64,000 nt of DNA from Methylobacterium sp. 77 (GTDB lineage: Bacteria; Pseudomonadota; Alphaproteobacteria; Rhizobiales; Beijerinckiaceae), in NCBI RefSeq assembly GCF_000372825.1, contig NZ_KB910516.1, positions 2,957,825-3,021,824 of the forward strand, read 5' to 3'. The position numbers and the translations under genes are program-made. Of the stretch, positions 39,662 to 49,540 are shown piece by piece; the stretch's first letter is position 1; each line of letters begins with the position of its first letter. A model generated the notes under the pieces. It was given only the letters and a program-made list of their open reading frames with translations, was not told the origin of the DNA and did no database searches.

Positions 39662-40591
39662 ATGCTGAACGACGTTTCCACCGCCGGGGTGAGCCCCGCC
39701 GGCGGTCCCGAGACCCTCATCAAGGATGTCACCACCGCCACGTTCCGCGAGGAGGTGATCACCGCCTCCATGACGCAGCCCGTGCTGGTGGATTTCTGGG
39801 CGTCGTGGTGCGGCCCCTGCAAGCAGATGACGCCCCTGCTGGAGAAGATCGTGACGGCCGCCAAGGGCGGCGTCCTCCTCGCCAAGGTGAATATTGACGA
39901 GAATCCGGCGATCTGGAGCCAGATCAGCCAGCAGCTCGGCCTGCAATCGATCCCCGCCGTCATCGCCATCGACAAGGGCCGTCCCGTCGACGGTTTCGTC
40001 GGCGCGCTGCCCGAGAGCGAGATCAAGGAGTTCATCGGCCGGCTCACCGGCCCCGCCGGCCCGACGCCGGTCGAGGCGATGATGGCCGAGGCCGAGGCCG
40101 CGCTCGGCGAGGGCGATCTGGCCGGGGCGTCCGAACTCTATGCCGCCGTGCTCGGAGAGGAGCCCGGAAACCTCGTCGCGCTGGCGGCCCTCGCCAAGAT
40201 CCAGCTCGATGCCGGTGAAGTCGCCAATGCGCGCCAGATCCTCGACATGGTGCCGCCCGAACGGGCCGCGGACCCGGCGCTCGTCGGCATCCGCGCGGCG
40301 GTGGAACTCGCCGAACAGGCGGCGTCCCTCGGCGATCTCGGCGTGTTCCAGAAGCGCATCGCCGCCGACCCGGCCGATTTCCAGGCCCGTTTCGACTTCG
40401 CGCTCGGACTCAACGGTCTCGGCAAGCGCGACGAGGCGGTGGACGAGCTGATCGAGATCGAGCGTCGCGACAAGACCTGGAACGACGGCGCGGCGCGCAA
40501 GCAGCTCCTGACCTTCTTCGAGGCTTGGGGCCTGATGGACAAAGCCTCGATTCGCGGCCGGCGGCGATTGTCGACGTTGGTCTTCGCGTGA
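39662..40591 (+). CDS. cnoX: CnoX-type thioredoxin-TPR co-chaperone
   Basis: 309 aa. An N-terminal thioredoxin domain has the redox motif WCGPC at 49-53, and the C-terminal part carries TPR-like helices (AEAALGEGDLAGASELYAAVL, ALAKIQLDAGEVANARQILD). This is the CnoX/YbbN architecture. CnoX acts as a holdase on chlorine-oxidised proteins in E. coli, where its thioredoxin motif is SxxC. The intact CxxC here suggests redox activity is retained, as in alphaproteobacterial members. First of a cluster with the LON-domain and Trm112-like genes. Confidence 0.88.
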   Translation: MLNDVSTAGVSPAGGPETLIKDVTTATFREEVITASMTQPVLVDFWASWCGPCKQMTPLLEKIVTAAKGGVLLAKVNIDENPAIWSQISQQLGLQSIPAVIAIDKGRPVDGFVGALPESEIKEFIGRLTGPAGPTPVEAMMAEAEAALGEGDLAGASELYAAVLGEEPGNLVALAALAKIQLDAGEVANARQILDMVPPERAADPALVGIRAAVELAEQAASLGDLGVFQKRIAADPADFQARFDFALGLNGLGKRDEAVDELIEIERRDKTWNDGAARKQLLTFFEAWGLMDKASIRGRRRLSTLVFA

Positions 40592-40619
40592 CGGACCGGC
40601 GCCAGGGCGGAGAGACGCG

Positions 40620-41288
40620 ATGAGCACCCATTCGGGCTACAAGGGACCGGGCGACTGCCCCGGCGTCATCCCCGTCTTCCCTCTGCCCGGCGCGCTGCTG
40701 CTGCCCCGCGGACAGATGCCGCTGAACATCTTCGAGCCGCGCTACCTCGCCATGGTGGACGACGCCCTGAAGACCGACCGCGTCATCGGCATGATCCAAC
40801 CCGACGTGGAGAGCGGCTCCTCGCCGATGACGCCAAAGCTGTTCCGTGTCGGCTGCCTCGGGCGGATCACGCAATTCGCCGAGACCGGCGACGGGCGCTA
40901 CCTGATCTCGCTCACCGGAATCACCCGGTTCCGCGTCGAGGGCGAACTCGCCACCACCACCCGCTACCGTCGCTGCCAGGTCTCCTACGACGATTTCCTC
41001 AGTGATTTCGAGCCTCGCGCCGGCGAAGAGGCGGTGGACCGCGAGGGCGTGCTCAAGGCGCTCAGGGATTTCGTCGAGGTCAACGATCTCAAGGTCGATT
41101 GGGCCGGCATCGAAGAGGCGCCGAACGAGGCCCTGGTCAATGCGCTCTGCATGATGAGCCCGTTCGGTTCACGGGAAAAACAGGCGATGCTGGAGGCTCT
41201 CGACCTCAAGACTCGCGCCGAGGTCTTGATTGCGGTGACCGAGATGGAGTTGGTGCGCGGATCGGGGTCCGAGCCGACCCTGCAGTGA
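40620..41288 (+). CDS. LON substrate-binding-domain protein
   Basis: 222 aa made only of the N-terminal LON (PUA-like) domain: [32 protein letters not shown] and GCLGRITQF near the start. There is no AAA+ or protease domain. It is thought to bind substrates in protein quality control, which fits the adjacent CnoX. The start is 29 bp after cnoX, probably one operon. Confidence 0.88.
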   Translation: MSTHSGYKGPGDCPGVIPVFPLPGALLLPRGQMPLNIFEPRYLAMVDDALKTDRVIGMIQPDVESGSSPMTPKLFRVGCLGRITQFAETGDGRYLISLTGITRFRVEGELATTTRYRRCQVSYDDFLSDFEPRAGEEAVDREGVLKALRDFVEVNDLKVDWAGIEEAPNEALVNALCMMSPFGSREKQAMLEALDLKTRAEVLIAVTEMELVRGSGSEPTLQ

Positions 41289-41314
41289 ATTCGCAGACCC
41301 GAGGACAAAGCACG

Positions 41315-41521
41315 ATGGCAGACGAGATCCCCAACGCCGTGGAAGCCACGCGCGTCGACCCCAAGCTCCTCGAACTCCTGGTCTGCCCCCTGACCAAGCA
41401 GTCGCTCGAATACGATTTCGCTCGCCAGGAGCTGATCAGCCGCTCGGCCAAGCTCGCCTACCCGATCCGGGACGGCATCCCGATCATGCTGCCCGAGGAA
41501 GCGCGGCCCCTCAACGATTGA
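41315..41521 (+). CDS. Trm112/UPF0434-like zinc-ribbon-related protein
   Basis: 68 aa with [18 protein letters not shown] and [18 protein letters not shown], the signature of the Trm112-like (YcaR) family. One of the zinc cysteines is kept (VCPL) but its partners are not obvious, as in many bacterial members. ATG at 41315. It ends one base into the asparaginase gene's leader and is likely cotranscribed with the LON-domain gene. Confidence 0.85.
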   Translation: MADEIPNAVEATRVDPKLLELLVCPLTKQSLEYDFARQELISRSAKLAYPIRDGIPIMLPEEARPLND

Positions 41522-41529
41522 GGCGACCC

Positions 41530-42519
41530 GTGACGGACATCGCCCTCCCGACGGTCGCGGTCGTCGCCACCGGCGGCACCATCGCCATGACGATCGACCC
41601 GGTGACGCATGCGCCGGTGCCGGCTTTGTCCGGCGCCGACCTCGTCGCCGCCGCGCCGGGCCTGGACATGCTCGCCCGCATCGCGGTCACGGAATTCTCG
41701 AACATTCCGAGTGCGGAGATGGGGCCGGATCTGTGGCCCTCGCTCACGCGCACGATCGAGGGATTGCTCGCCGATCCCGGGATCGCGGGCGTGGTGGTCC
41801 TGCACGGGACCGACACCCTCGACACCACCGCCTATTTCCTCGACCTGACGCTGCGCAGCGACAAGCCGGTCGTGGTCATCGGCGCGCAGCGCAACGCCTC
41901 CGATCCCGACAGTGACGGCGCCCGCAACCTCCTCGGCGCGGTGCGCCAGATCCTGACGCCCGGCGCCGCCTCGCTCGGCGTCACGGTGACGCTCAACCAC
42001 GCGATCAACGCCGCGCGCGAGGTGAGGAAGACCCACACCCACAACGTCGAGACCTTCCATTCGGGCGAGACCGGCTATCTCGGCACCATCGACGAGGACC
42101 GCGTGGTGCTCCGCCGCGCGCCTCTTCGCCGGCAGACCCTGCCGCTGCCCGAGCGGCTCGCCACAGTCGCCATCGTCGCGATGTATGCCGGCGCCGATGG
42201 CGGCCAGATCCGCCACGCCGCCGAGAGCGGCGTCGACGGGATCGTGGTGGCCGCCCTCGGCATGGGCAACGTCAACGCCGCGCTTCTCGCCGCGATCGAG
42301 AGCGCCATCGCCGGGGGCGTGAGCGTCATCGTCGCCACCAAGCTCGAGAACGGCCGTGCGCTCCCCGTCTACGGCTTTCCCGGCGGCGGCAGCACGCTGA
42401 AGGCGGCGGGCGCCGTCTTCGCCGACGACCTGACGCCGGACAAGGCGCGCGTCCTGGCCCTGCTCGCCCTGCCGGTGACGCGCGACCGTGACGCGTTGCA
42501 GGCTTATTTCGATCGGTGA
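41530..42519 (+). CDS. L-asparaginase, type II-like
   Basis: Hydrolyses asparagine to aspartate and ammonia. 329 aa. The two catalytic threonine motifs are present: TGGTIA at 14-19 and HGTDT at 92-96. Lys in the conserved SDKPVVVIGAQR region and the NHAIN motif are also visible. No signal peptide, so cytoplasmic. GTG at 41530 is preceded by GAGGCG at good spacing; an earlier TTG at 41518 is not needed. Confidence 0.9.
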   Translation: MTDIALPTVAVVATGGTIAMTIDPVTHAPVPALSGADLVAAAPGLDMLARIAVTEFSNIPSAEMGPDLWPSLTRTIEGLLADPGIAGVVVLHGTDTLDTTAYFLDLTLRSDKPVVVIGAQRNASDPDSDGARNLLGAVRQILTPGAASLGVTVTLNHAINAAREVRKTHTHNVETFHSGETGYLGTIDEDRVVLRRAPLRRQTLPLPERLATVAIVAMYAGADGGQIRHAAESGVDGIVVAALGMGNVNAALLAAIESAIAGGVSVIVATKLENGRALPVYGFPGGGSTLKAAGAVFADDLTPDKARVLALLALPVTRDRDALQAYFDR

Positions 42520-42820
42520 TGCCCGTCGCCCTGCTGAATAAAATCCGCGCGTCGCGCGTCGATCCGATATCGGCCTGGCTATAGTTTGCGCGTCGGGTCG
42601 GGCTCAACCCGGTCTCGCCCTGTAAACGGACAGTTTATCCGGGCCATCGACATTATTCCCAAGCCCGAACGGCGAAGCTTAGCTTGGCAGACGCCACACA
42701 TTTGCCCTGAGTCGCCGTTATCTGTAGAATCTACGAATTCACAGATCCTGCGATTCCTTCCACGAGCGCCGCGAGGCTGCCCACGGGATGCTGTGGCCTA
42801 TCGTCAATCCAGGGGGAAAC
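42520..42820. other. 301-bp spacer, no gene
   Basis: The region is less GC-rich than its surroundings. It contains a short inverted repeat ATCTGT/ACAGAT (42720-42746) with an AATTC-like core and several TATA-like words. It is presumably the promoter region of the secreted protein at 42821, but no specific element could be assigned. Confidence 0.25.
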
Positions 42821-43213
42821 ATGTCGAAACTCGTGTCTGTGCTGGTGCTCGGAGCCGGATTGTCGTCGGCTCATCTTCAGCCGGCGATCGGGCGCGAGGC
42901 CGGCAATTTCAACGGCGCCTGGTCGGTGGAACTCGTCACCGAGAGCGGCATCTGCGACAGCCGTTACAGCTACTCGGTCTCGGTTCAGGACGGGCAGGTC
43001 CGGCTCGTCTCATCGGCCGAGCGAGCGACAATGACCGGCCGCGTCGGCGCGGATGGAACCGTGGGCCTCAACGTCTCGAACGGGAGCGCCAGCGGCGCGG
43101 CGTCCGGCCGGCTCGATGCCCGCTCCGGCAGCGGCACCTGGAAGGTGTCCCCGCTCTGCTCGGGCCGCTGGACGGCGCGGCGTCAGACCACGCGCACCGC
43201 CCAGGCCGAGTAG
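42821..43213 (+). CDS. Secreted protein of unknown function
   Basis: 130 aa with a signal peptide (about residues 1-25). The mature part is Gly/Ser-rich with two cysteines (GICDSRY and PLCSGRW), beta-rich in appearance, and opens with GNFNGAWSVELVTESGICD, a start often seen in small Rhizobiales periplasmic proteins. AGGGGGAAAC before the ATG is a strong ribosome site. Convergent with the SpoIIAA-like gene. Confidence 0.72.
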   Translation: MSKLVSVLVLGAGLSSAHLQPAIGREAGNFNGAWSVELVTESGICDSRYSYSVSVQDGQVRLVSSAERATMTGRVGADGTVGLNVSNGSASGAASGRLDARSGSGTWKVSPLCSGRWTARRQTTRTAQAE

Positions 43214-43217
43214 TTTT

Positions 43218-43243
43218 CAGGCAGGCCTTTTTCAGGCTGCCTG
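43218..43243. terminator. Hairpin between convergent genes
   Basis: CAGGCAG (43218-43224) and CTGCCTG (43237-43243) enclose a 12-nt loop containing TTTTT. It spans the gap between the secreted protein's stop and that of the SpoIIAA-like gene. No T-tract follows the stem on either side. Confidence 0.35.
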
Positions 43244-43591
43244 GAGCCAGGTCCGGGCCTCGTCGATATGGGCGCGGTCGAAGGTCTTGATCGTGGCCGG
43301 CGAGACCTTGCCGAACGTGTCGGCGATCATGCGCAGCCAGGAAGCGTCCGTCACCAGGGCGACGTGGCTGACGCCCTTCATCATGGCGAGGCCGAAGCGC
43401 ACGTCCTTGAAGAAGGCGGCGGGCTCCATGCCCTTGAACTCGCGCACGTCCTCCAGCAGCTTGAGCTTGCCGCCCTTGTCGAGGTCGGCCTGCATGGCGG
43501 CGATGACGGTGTTCATGTCTTCATCGGTGATCTGCCCGTCCACGACGATTTCAGCGACGGTCGAATCCGGCTTCTTGGTGTAGGTCAGCAC
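43232..43591 (-). CDS. STAS/SpoIIAA-like protein
   Basis: About 119 aa, SpoIIAA-like (PF11964) fold: alternating strands and helices with DGQITDEDMNTVIAAMQ and a hydrophobic C-terminal half ending WLQAA. Function unknown; members may bind small ligands. Two GTG starts compete. AGGAG lies directly against the first (43600) but eight bases before the second (43591), which is therefore chosen. Confidence 0.78.
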   Translation of the reverse strand: MLTYTKKPDSTVAEIVVDGQITDEDMNTVIAAMQADLDKGGKLKLLEDVREFKGMEPAAFFKDVRFGLAMMKGVSHVALVTDASWLRMIADTFGKVSPATIKTFDRAHIDEARTWLQAA

Positions 43592-43659
43592 GTGCAGCAC
43601 TCCTAAAGTTGGGTCGCCGATCCTCGGGGCGAACGCACCAAGCGAACGTCAGGCCAGGA

Positions 43660-45834
43660 TTATAGGAAACTCTGGGGGTCGACGTCGATGGCGACCTTCA
43701 CGTTGCCGCGAACCTTCGGTCCCCGCTTCAGCCAGTCGCGCAGGTAGGACTGGAGATCGACGGCGCGGTCGGTCTTCACCAGCAGGCGGAAACGGTAGCG
43801 CCCGCGGATCAGCGCGAGGGGCGCTTCCGCCGGCCCCAGCACCATCACGCCGTCGGGCGGATCGGCGGCCCGCGCCAGGGCCTGCCCATGCGCCTCGGCG
43901 GTCTCGCGGTCGTTGGCCGAGACGATGAGGGCGGCGAGCCGCCCGAACGGCGGCAGGTTCGCCGCCTCGCGCCCGGCGATCTCCTCCTCGTAGAACCGCG
44001 TCGCGTCTCCCGACAGGAGCGCGGCGATCACCGGATGGTCCGGCTGGTAGGTCTGGACCAGGGCACGGCCCGGCTTCTCGCCACGCCCGGCGCGGCCGGT
44101 CACCTGCTGCAGAAGCTGGAAGGTGCGCTCGGCCGCGCGGGGATCGCCGGAGGTGAGGCCGATATCGGCGTCGAGCACCCCGACGAGCGTCAGGTGCGGG
44201 AAGTTGTGGCCCTTGGCGACGAGCTGCGTGCCGATGACGATGTCGCATTCCCCGTCCGCCACGCTCTGCAGCTCCGCCCGCAGGCGCTCGGCCCCGCCGG
44301 GAAAGTCGGACGAGAGCACGACGACGCGCTTGTCGGGAAACAGCTCGGCCACCTCCTCGGCGATGCGCTCGACTCCCGGCCCGCACGGCGTGAGGTTGTC
44401 GAACGTGCCGCATTCGGTGCAGGCCTCCGGCCGGCGCTCGGTATAGCCGCATTGGTGGCAGACCAGCGCCTTGCGGAAGCGGTGCTCCACCAGCCAGGTC
44501 GAGCAGTTGCGGCACTGGTAGCGATGGCCGCAGGCGCGGCAGAGGGTGAGCGGCGCATAGCCCCGCCGGTTGAGGAACAGCAAAGCCTGATCGCCGGACT
44601 CGATCGTGGCGCGGACGGCGTTCACCAGCGGCGGCGCGATGAAGCGGCCCTTCTCCGGTTTGTCGCGGCGCATGTCGATGGCGTGGATGTCCGGCAGCCG
44701 CCGTCCGCCGAAGCGCTCGGGCAGGACGATGTGGCTGTAGCGGTGGCGCTCGGCATTGACCTTGGTCTCGATCGAGGGCGTCGCCGAGGCCAGCACCACC
44801 GGGCAGTTCTCGAGCTTTCCGCGCACCACCGCCATGTCGCGGGCGTGGTAATGGACGCCGTCCTCCTGCTTGTAGGCGGCCTCGTGCTCCTCATCGACCA
44901 CGACGAGGCCGAGAGCGCGGAAGGGCAGGAACAGGGCCGAGCGGGCGCCGACCACCACCGCGACCTCGCCCGCCGCCACCCCGGCGCGCAGGCGCTCGCG
45001 CCGCCTCGCACCGATGCCCGAATGCCAGGTCGCCGGGCGGGTGCCGAAGCGCTCGGCGAACCGGTCGAGGAACTGCGCCGTCAAGGCGATTTCCGGCATC
45101 AGGATGAGCGCCTGTCGCCCGCGCCGGACGCATTCGGCCACCGCCTCGAAATAGACCTCCGTCTTGCCCGAGCCGGTCACGCCTTCGAGCAGGATCGTTG
45201 GGGCCTTGCCCGAGCCCGAGGGAAAGGCGAGACCGATGAGGTGCCGCGCCGCCTCGCCCTGCGCCTCCGACAGGGGGACGCGCTCGTGATCGGGATCGGG
45301 CGGGAGCGCCACCGGCTCGGGCGCCAGGGCCACGGCTTCCAGGGCCCCGTCGTCGATCAGGCCGTCCACGACGCTGAGCGAGACGCCCGCCTCCTTGGCG
45401 AGCGCGCTCTTGCCGCGCATCGCGCCATCCTCGGCGACGGCGAGCACCTTCATCCGCGCCGGTGTCGGCCGGGAGGGCGGTTTGCCCGATCCACGCACGC
45501 CGACGCGCGAGGTCTCGGTGCGGGCGGCCTCGTCGGGCAGGCGCAGGGCCATGGCCAGGGCCGAGCCCTTCGGCGCCAGGGTGTAGCGGGCGAGCCAATC
45601 GACCAGCTCGCGCAGCGGATCGGACAGGGGTGGCGCCTCGATCCGGCCCGTCACCGGCCGCAGATTCGACCCGCCGGCGCTCTCCGTCACCTGCCAGACC
45701 ACGCCCACCGTCTCGCGCGGCCCGAGCGGCACCTGCACCACGTCGCCGGGGGCCAGGATCATGCCGGCGGGCACGGCGTAGCTGTAGGCGTTGTCGAGCG
45801 CGAGCGGGATCAGGATGTCGGCGACACTGGGCAT
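43660..45834 (-). CDS. priA: Primosomal helicase PriA
   Basis: Replication-restart DExH helicase. 724 aa. The N-terminal 3'-DNA-binding domain is followed by the helicase core with Walker A EGVTGSGKT (217-225) and DEEH at 314-317. The zinc module lies between helicase lobes, with four CxxC pairs (CRAC, CRNC, CHQC and CTEC). Motif VI is QVTGRAGRG, and the C-terminal domain follows. All catalytic elements look intact. Adjacent to the MFS gene, same strand, 26 bp upstream. Confidence 0.96.
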   Translation of the reverse strand: MPSVADILIPLALDNAYSYAVPAGMILAPGDVVQVPLGPRETVGVVWQVTESAGGSNLRPVTGRIEAPPLSDPLRELVDWLARYTLAPKGSALAMALRLPDEAARTETSRVGVRGSGKPPSRPTPARMKVLAVAEDGAMRGKSALAKEAGVSLSVVDGLIDDGALEAVALAPEPVALPPDPDHERVPLSEAQGEAARHLIGLAFPSGSGKAPTILLEGVTGSGKTEVYFEAVAECVRRGRQALILMPEIALTAQFLDRFAERFGTRPATWHSGIGARRRERLRAGVAAGEVAVVVGARSALFLPFRALGLVVVDEEHEAAYKQEDGVHYHARDMAVVRGKLENCPVVLASATPSIETKVNAERHRYSHIVLPERFGGRRLPDIHAIDMRRDKPEKGRFIAPPLVNAVRATIESGDQALLFLNRRGYAPLTLCRACGHRYQCRNCSTWLVEHRFRKALVCHQCGYTERRPEACTECGTFDNLTPCGPGVERIAEEVAELFPDKRVVVLSSDFPGGAERLRAELQSVADGECDIVIGTQLVAKGHNFPHLTLVGVLDADIGLTSGDPRAAERTFQLLQQVTGRAGRGEKPGRALVQTYQPDHPVIAALLSGDATRFYEEEIAGREAANLPPFGRLAALIVSANDRETAEAHGQALARAADPPDGVMVLGPAEAPLALIRGRYRFRLLVKTDRAVDLQSYLRDWLKRGPKVRGNVKVAIDVDPQSFL

Positions 45835-45860
45835 GAGGTCTTCTGTAGCGGAACCGTGTT

Positions 45861-47051
45861 CTATCTATGTACTCCGGCATCGGAGTGCGAAGGATCGTTA
45901 CGCGCCAATCCCATCGCCAGCGGCACCGCGGCGAGGCTCGCCGCGCTCATCACCCAGAATCCCGAGGCGCCGAAGCTGGCGAAGAGCGGGCCGGAGGCGA
46001 GGGTGAAGACGGCTGAGGACAGGCCGAGGCCGAGGGGACCGTAGAGCGTCAGCGCGGTGGCGGTGAGGTCCGGTGGCACGCAACGCGCGATCTCCTTCAG
46101 GCAGGCGAGATGGAGCAGCGCGAAGGTCAGCCCGTGCAGGCACTGGATCGCCACCAGCGCCGGGAGCGTCACGCTCTCGGCCGCGATACCCCATCGCAGG
46201 GCCCCGGCACCAGCGGCGAGCGCGATCGCCCGGCCCGGCTCCAGCCGCGCCAGAATCCACGGCCCGGCGACGAGGAAGACGAGGATCTCGGCGGCCACCG
46301 CCTCCGACCAGAGCAGCCCGGCGATGCCGGCGGAGATGCCGTTCCGGCTCCACAGGATCACCGCGAAGGCATCGTGCAGGGCATGCGCGCCCATGACCAG
46401 GGAGGCCGCCAGAACGACGCGCCGGAACCGTCGGTTCGCCAGAACCACCGAGACGCCGCGCCGCTGGGTCGGATTCTCGGCCGACGGCACCGTCCCGTTC
46501 GGCAGGACCCATGCGGCGAGGCCGGCGACGGCGAAGAGCCCGCCCCCTACGAAGATCGCGGCCCCGATGCCGAAACCCGCCACCAGCCAGCCGACGAGGC
46601 TGGTGGCGAGGATGAAGGCCGCCGAGCCGGCCCCCCTCACCCAGCCATAGGCGAAGCGCCGGCCGTTCTCCGAGGCGGACAGGGCGAGGGCATCGCTGAA
46701 TGGGGCCAGGGGCGCGGTCAGCATGGCATAGGCGAGGCCGACGACGAGCAGGGCGGCGAACCCAGAGACGGCGAGATGGGCGATAGCGGCGAGGCCCGCC
46801 AGGGCGGCGGCACCGGCCAGGATGGGGCGGACGCGCCCTCGTCCATCGGCGATCCGTCCGGCCAGCGGCCCGGCGATCATCCGCACCAGCGTCGCCATCG
46901 CCAGCAGCCAGACGATCTCCTGCGCGGACAAGCCCCGTCGATCGAGAAACAGCGGCAAAAATGGCGAGAGGGCGCCGTATCCGGCATAAAGCGCGACGAA
47001 CAGCGCGAGATGCCCGGCGAGAATGCGGCGGTCGTCGGAAGCGCTGATCAC
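45861..47051 (-). CDS. MFS transporter, MFS_1-like (HcaT-type)
   Basis: 396 aa with 12 hydrophobic helices. The A-loop motif between helices 2 and 3 reads GPLAGRIADGRGRVR. The general layout is that of the MFS_1-like (3-phenylpropionate permease-type) branch; the substrate cannot be told. The start codon is GTG at 47051. It ends 26 bp before priA. Confidence 0.85.
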   Translation of the reverse strand: MISASDDRRILAGHLALFVALYAGYGALSPFLPLFLDRRGLSAQEIVWLLAMATLVRMIAGPLAGRIADGRGRVRPILAGAAALAGLAAIAHLAVSGFAALLVVGLAYAMLTAPLAPFSDALALSASENGRRFAYGWVRGAGSAAFILATSLVGWLVAGFGIGAAIFVGGGLFAVAGLAAWVLPNGTVPSAENPTQRRGVSVVLANRRFRRVVLAASLVMGAHALHDAFAVILWSRNGISAGIAGLLWSEAVAAEILVFLVAGPWILARLEPGRAIALAAGAGALRWGIAAESVTLPALVAIQCLHGLTFALLHLACLKEIARCVPPDLTATALTLYGPLGLGLSSAVFTLASGPLFASFGASGFWVMSAASLAAVPLAMGLARNDPSHSDAGVHR

Positions 47052-47161
47052 GAGAGTGTGGCCGGCATCGCGCGTCTCGTCCCTTGCGTCGCGGCGGTCG
47101 CCGGCATTACCCCGCCCGCAGCCCGGTCATCCTCGGGTGATGCGTTGCGCGGAGCAACCCG

Positions 47162-47884
47162 ATGACGGCCTCGCCTGTCACGATCGTCGGTATGAATGCG
47201 CGAGAGACGGATGCGCGAGGGACGGACGGCGTCGTGTTCCTTCACGGCATCGCGCGCCGCTCGGCCTCCCTCGGGCGGATGGAGCGCGCCTTTCGCGCCG
47301 AGGGCTTCCAGACCCTCAACATCGATTACCCCGGGCGAAAGGCGACCATCGAGAGCATCGTCGAGGGCGTGGCGCCGCAGGTGGCGGCCTTCGCATCGCG
47401 CGTCGGCCACGTGCATTTCGTGACCCATTCGATGGGCGGCCTCGTGGCGCGCGGCCTCATCACCCGGCACCGTCCGGACAATCTCGGCCGCGTGGTCATG
47501 CTGGGCACGCCGAATGGCGGCAGCGAGGTCGCGAACTTTCTCCACCGGATGCTGCCCTACCGGCTGTTCTTCGGGCCGGCCGGAGCACAGCTCACCACCT
47601 TCCGCACGGAGGAACTCCGCGCGCTCCTCGGCGAGGTCGACTTTCCGCTGGGGATCATCGCGGCGACCCGCTCGATCTGGCTGATCGAATCCTTCCTCAT
47701 CCTGCCGCGTCCCAATGACGGCCGCGTCAGCGTGGCGCGGACGCGAGTCGCGGGCATGGCCGATCACCTCACCGTCCCCTCCACCCACGACATGATGATC
47801 CTCAACCGGACCGCGATCACCGCCTCGCTGCGCTTCATCCGGCACGGCCGGTTCCGGGTGAACGAGGGCTACGGCGGAGCGTGA
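47162..47884 (+). CDS. PGAP1/lipase-like alpha/beta hydrolase
   Basis: About 240 aa. The oxyanion region LHGIARRSASL is near residue 28 and the nucleophile elbow HSMGG has Ser90. The fold matches the short PGAP1/triacylglycerol-lipase-like hydrolases found in proteobacteria. A catalytic His is likely the one in VPSTHDMM. ATG at 47162 is used; an ATG at 47192 is also possible. It is divergent from the MFS gene. Confidence 0.8.
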   Translation: MTASPVTIVGMNARETDARGTDGVVFLHGIARRSASLGRMERAFRAEGFQTLNIDYPGRKATIESIVEGVAPQVAAFASRVGHVHFVTHSMGGLVARGLITRHRPDNLGRVVMLGTPNGGSEVANFLHRMLPYRLFFGPAGAQLTTFRTEELRALLGEVDFPLGIIAATRSIWLIESFLILPRPNDGRVSVARTRVAGMADHLTVPSTHDMMILNRTAITASLRFIRHGRFRVNEGYGGA

Positions 47885-48048
47885 TCGGCGCGTCGCGATG
47901 CGGTGCTCGGTTCCACGCCCGCCTCCTCAGCCATGCATCCCGGAGCCGGAAGACGCAGCCGCCGTTGCCGCTCCGGCATCGACCCCCTATCTGTGTCGGC
48001 GCATCGGCACGCCGTTCGCCTCGTCCGGCGCGTCCATCGGGAGACCTC

Positions 48049-48912
48049 ATGCGGTTGCCAAACTCCACCCTCGTCGTCGCCTTCGGCATCCTCGCGGCTT
48101 CCACGGCGGTTGCCCAGGCGGCGCCGATGCGGCTGGCCAGCCACCGCGCGGTCTACGACCTGTCGCTCGTCGAGAGCCGTGGCGCGCGGGCGGTGGAGAG
48201 CGCGCGCGGGCGCATCGTCCTCGATTTCAGCGGGGATGCCTGCAAGGGCTACACGATGCAGACCCGGCAGGTGACCGAGCTCGACAGCGGCGAGACCGGC
48301 AAGCGCCTCTCCGACCTGCGCAACACCACTTTCGAGGGCGGCGACGGCCACAATTTCCGGTTCAAGACCAACACGATGCTGAACGGCAGCCCGTCCACGG
48401 CGGTGGATGGAACGGCCGAGAGCGGCACCGAGTCCCTGAAGGTGAAGCTGAAGGAGCCCAAGCGCGACCAGTACACCGAGACCGGCCCGGTGCTGTTCCC
48501 GACCTTCCATATGCGCCGCATGATCGAGGCGGCGCAGGCCGGCGAGACGACGATGTCGGCCAAGGTGTTCGACGGATCGGATGACGGCCGCAAGATCTTC
48601 GACACGCTGGCCGTGATCGGGAAGCCCATCACCGTCATCGAGCCGGCGAAGGGCTCCGACGGCCCTGACCGCGACAAGCCGCTGCGGGAGGGCGAGATGG
48701 CCTCGATGAAGCGCTGGCCGGTGACGTTGAGCTACTTCACCTCCGGCCAGGGCGAGCGCACCCCGGTCTACGTCCTGACCTTCCTGCTCTACGAAAACGG
48801 CGTGAGCGGTGGCCTCAGCCTGAACTACGGCGACTTCACCATCGCCGGAGATCTCAGCCGGCTCGATCTTCCCAAAGCCGACGCCAAAGCCGAGACCGAG
48901 TGCAAGCCCTGA
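48049..48912 (+). CDS. eipB: Cell-envelope protein EipB (DUF1849)
   Basis: Periplasmic beta-spiral protein needed for envelope integrity in Brucella. 287 aa. Signal peptide to about residue 25, then SHRAVYDLSL, the start of the mature EipB domain. Cys64 (GDACKGY) and Cys285 (TECKP) match the pair reported to form the structural disulfide. LYENGVSGGLSLNYGDF closes the fold. The ATG at 48049 follows GGGAGA; the frame upstream of it is not coding. In Brucella, EipB loss is synthetic with TPR/EipA functions. Confidence 0.87.
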   Translation: MRLPNSTLVVAFGILAASTAVAQAAPMRLASHRAVYDLSLVESRGARAVESARGRIVLDFSGDACKGYTMQTRQVTELDSGETGKRLSDLRNTTFEGGDGHNFRFKTNTMLNGSPSTAVDGTAESGTESLKVKLKEPKRDQYTETGPVLFPTFHMRRMIEAAQAGETTMSAKVFDGSDDGRKIFDTLAVIGKPITVIEPAKGSDGPDRDKPLREGEMASMKRWPVTLSYFTSGQGERTPVYVLTFLLYENGVSGGLSLNYGDFTIAGDLSRLDLPKADAKAETECKP

Positions 48913-49158
48913 GAGGCTGACGGCTCGGACCGGACGGCGATGACAGTGACGCAGCGAGGTCTGCCCTCGCGACCGAGCGGCGGGCGGCCCGCCGCATCGC
49001 GGGGAGCCTGACCGATGGGTCGGCATGCCGAATGCCGCCCCGAGAGGCGGGCGAGATGGCGGGACGTCTCGAACCCCTCGTAGTAGGCCTCACCATCCAT
49101 CGGCGCGATGGTCAGCCGCCCGCCTTCGGGATGCGCCGGCAGCCGCGGCAGACCGGCG
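48913..49158. other. 246-bp spacer without gene
   Basis: No protein-coding call is made. Open frames crossing it on the minus strand are read-through of the DUF3572 region. It contains several GC-rich inverted stretches but no clear terminator. Confidence 0.3.
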
Positions 49159-49464
49159 TCACGCGAAGTCGGCGTCGGGATCGGGCGGCCCGAGTCGGCG
49201 CCAGGCGGCGGCGATGCGCTCGGGCTTGACGTCGAGGGCGTTGGCGCAGGCGACCAGCACCGCCTCGTCGCCCATGACGTGGTCGAGGACCGCCGAGAGG
49301 AAGGCCGGATCGTTGGCACTCTCCCTCAGCGTGTCCGGCGTCAGGCCGGAGGCGGCCATGAACGGAAGCAGCCTGTCGGTATCCTCCACGAGCCATCCGA
49401 GCACGGAGATGGCAAGACGCTCCGCGGCGTCGTCTGGACGGTCAGGTTTGCGTTTCGTCAACAT
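49159..49464 (-). CDS. DUF3572 protein beside divK
   Basis: 101 aa, acidic, helical, with DAAERLAISVLGWLVEDTDRL and ESANDPAFLSAVLDHVMGDE, the DUF3572 signature. The function is unknown. In many alphaproteobacteria it is found divergent from divK, as here with 76 bp between the starts, hinting at a cell-cycle-related context. Confidence 0.85.
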   Translation of the reverse strand: MLTKRKPDRPDDAAERLAISVLGWLVEDTDRLLPFMAASGLTPDTLRESANDPAFLSAVLDHVMGDEAVLVACANALDVKPERIAAAWRRLGPPDPDADFA

Positions 49465-49540
49465 GTATCACTTAAGGTCTTGTGGAGCTGGACGTCGGTC
49501 CTTCCAGAATGCGCCGCCAGCCTGCCGGGAACAATGAGCC

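Noticed and set aside
48825-49319. Possible small gene between DUF3572 and eipB on the minus strand
   Set aside because: It is in a different frame from DUF3572 and runs across the end of eipB. It has no ribosome site or family; read-through of a GC-rich spacer is enough.
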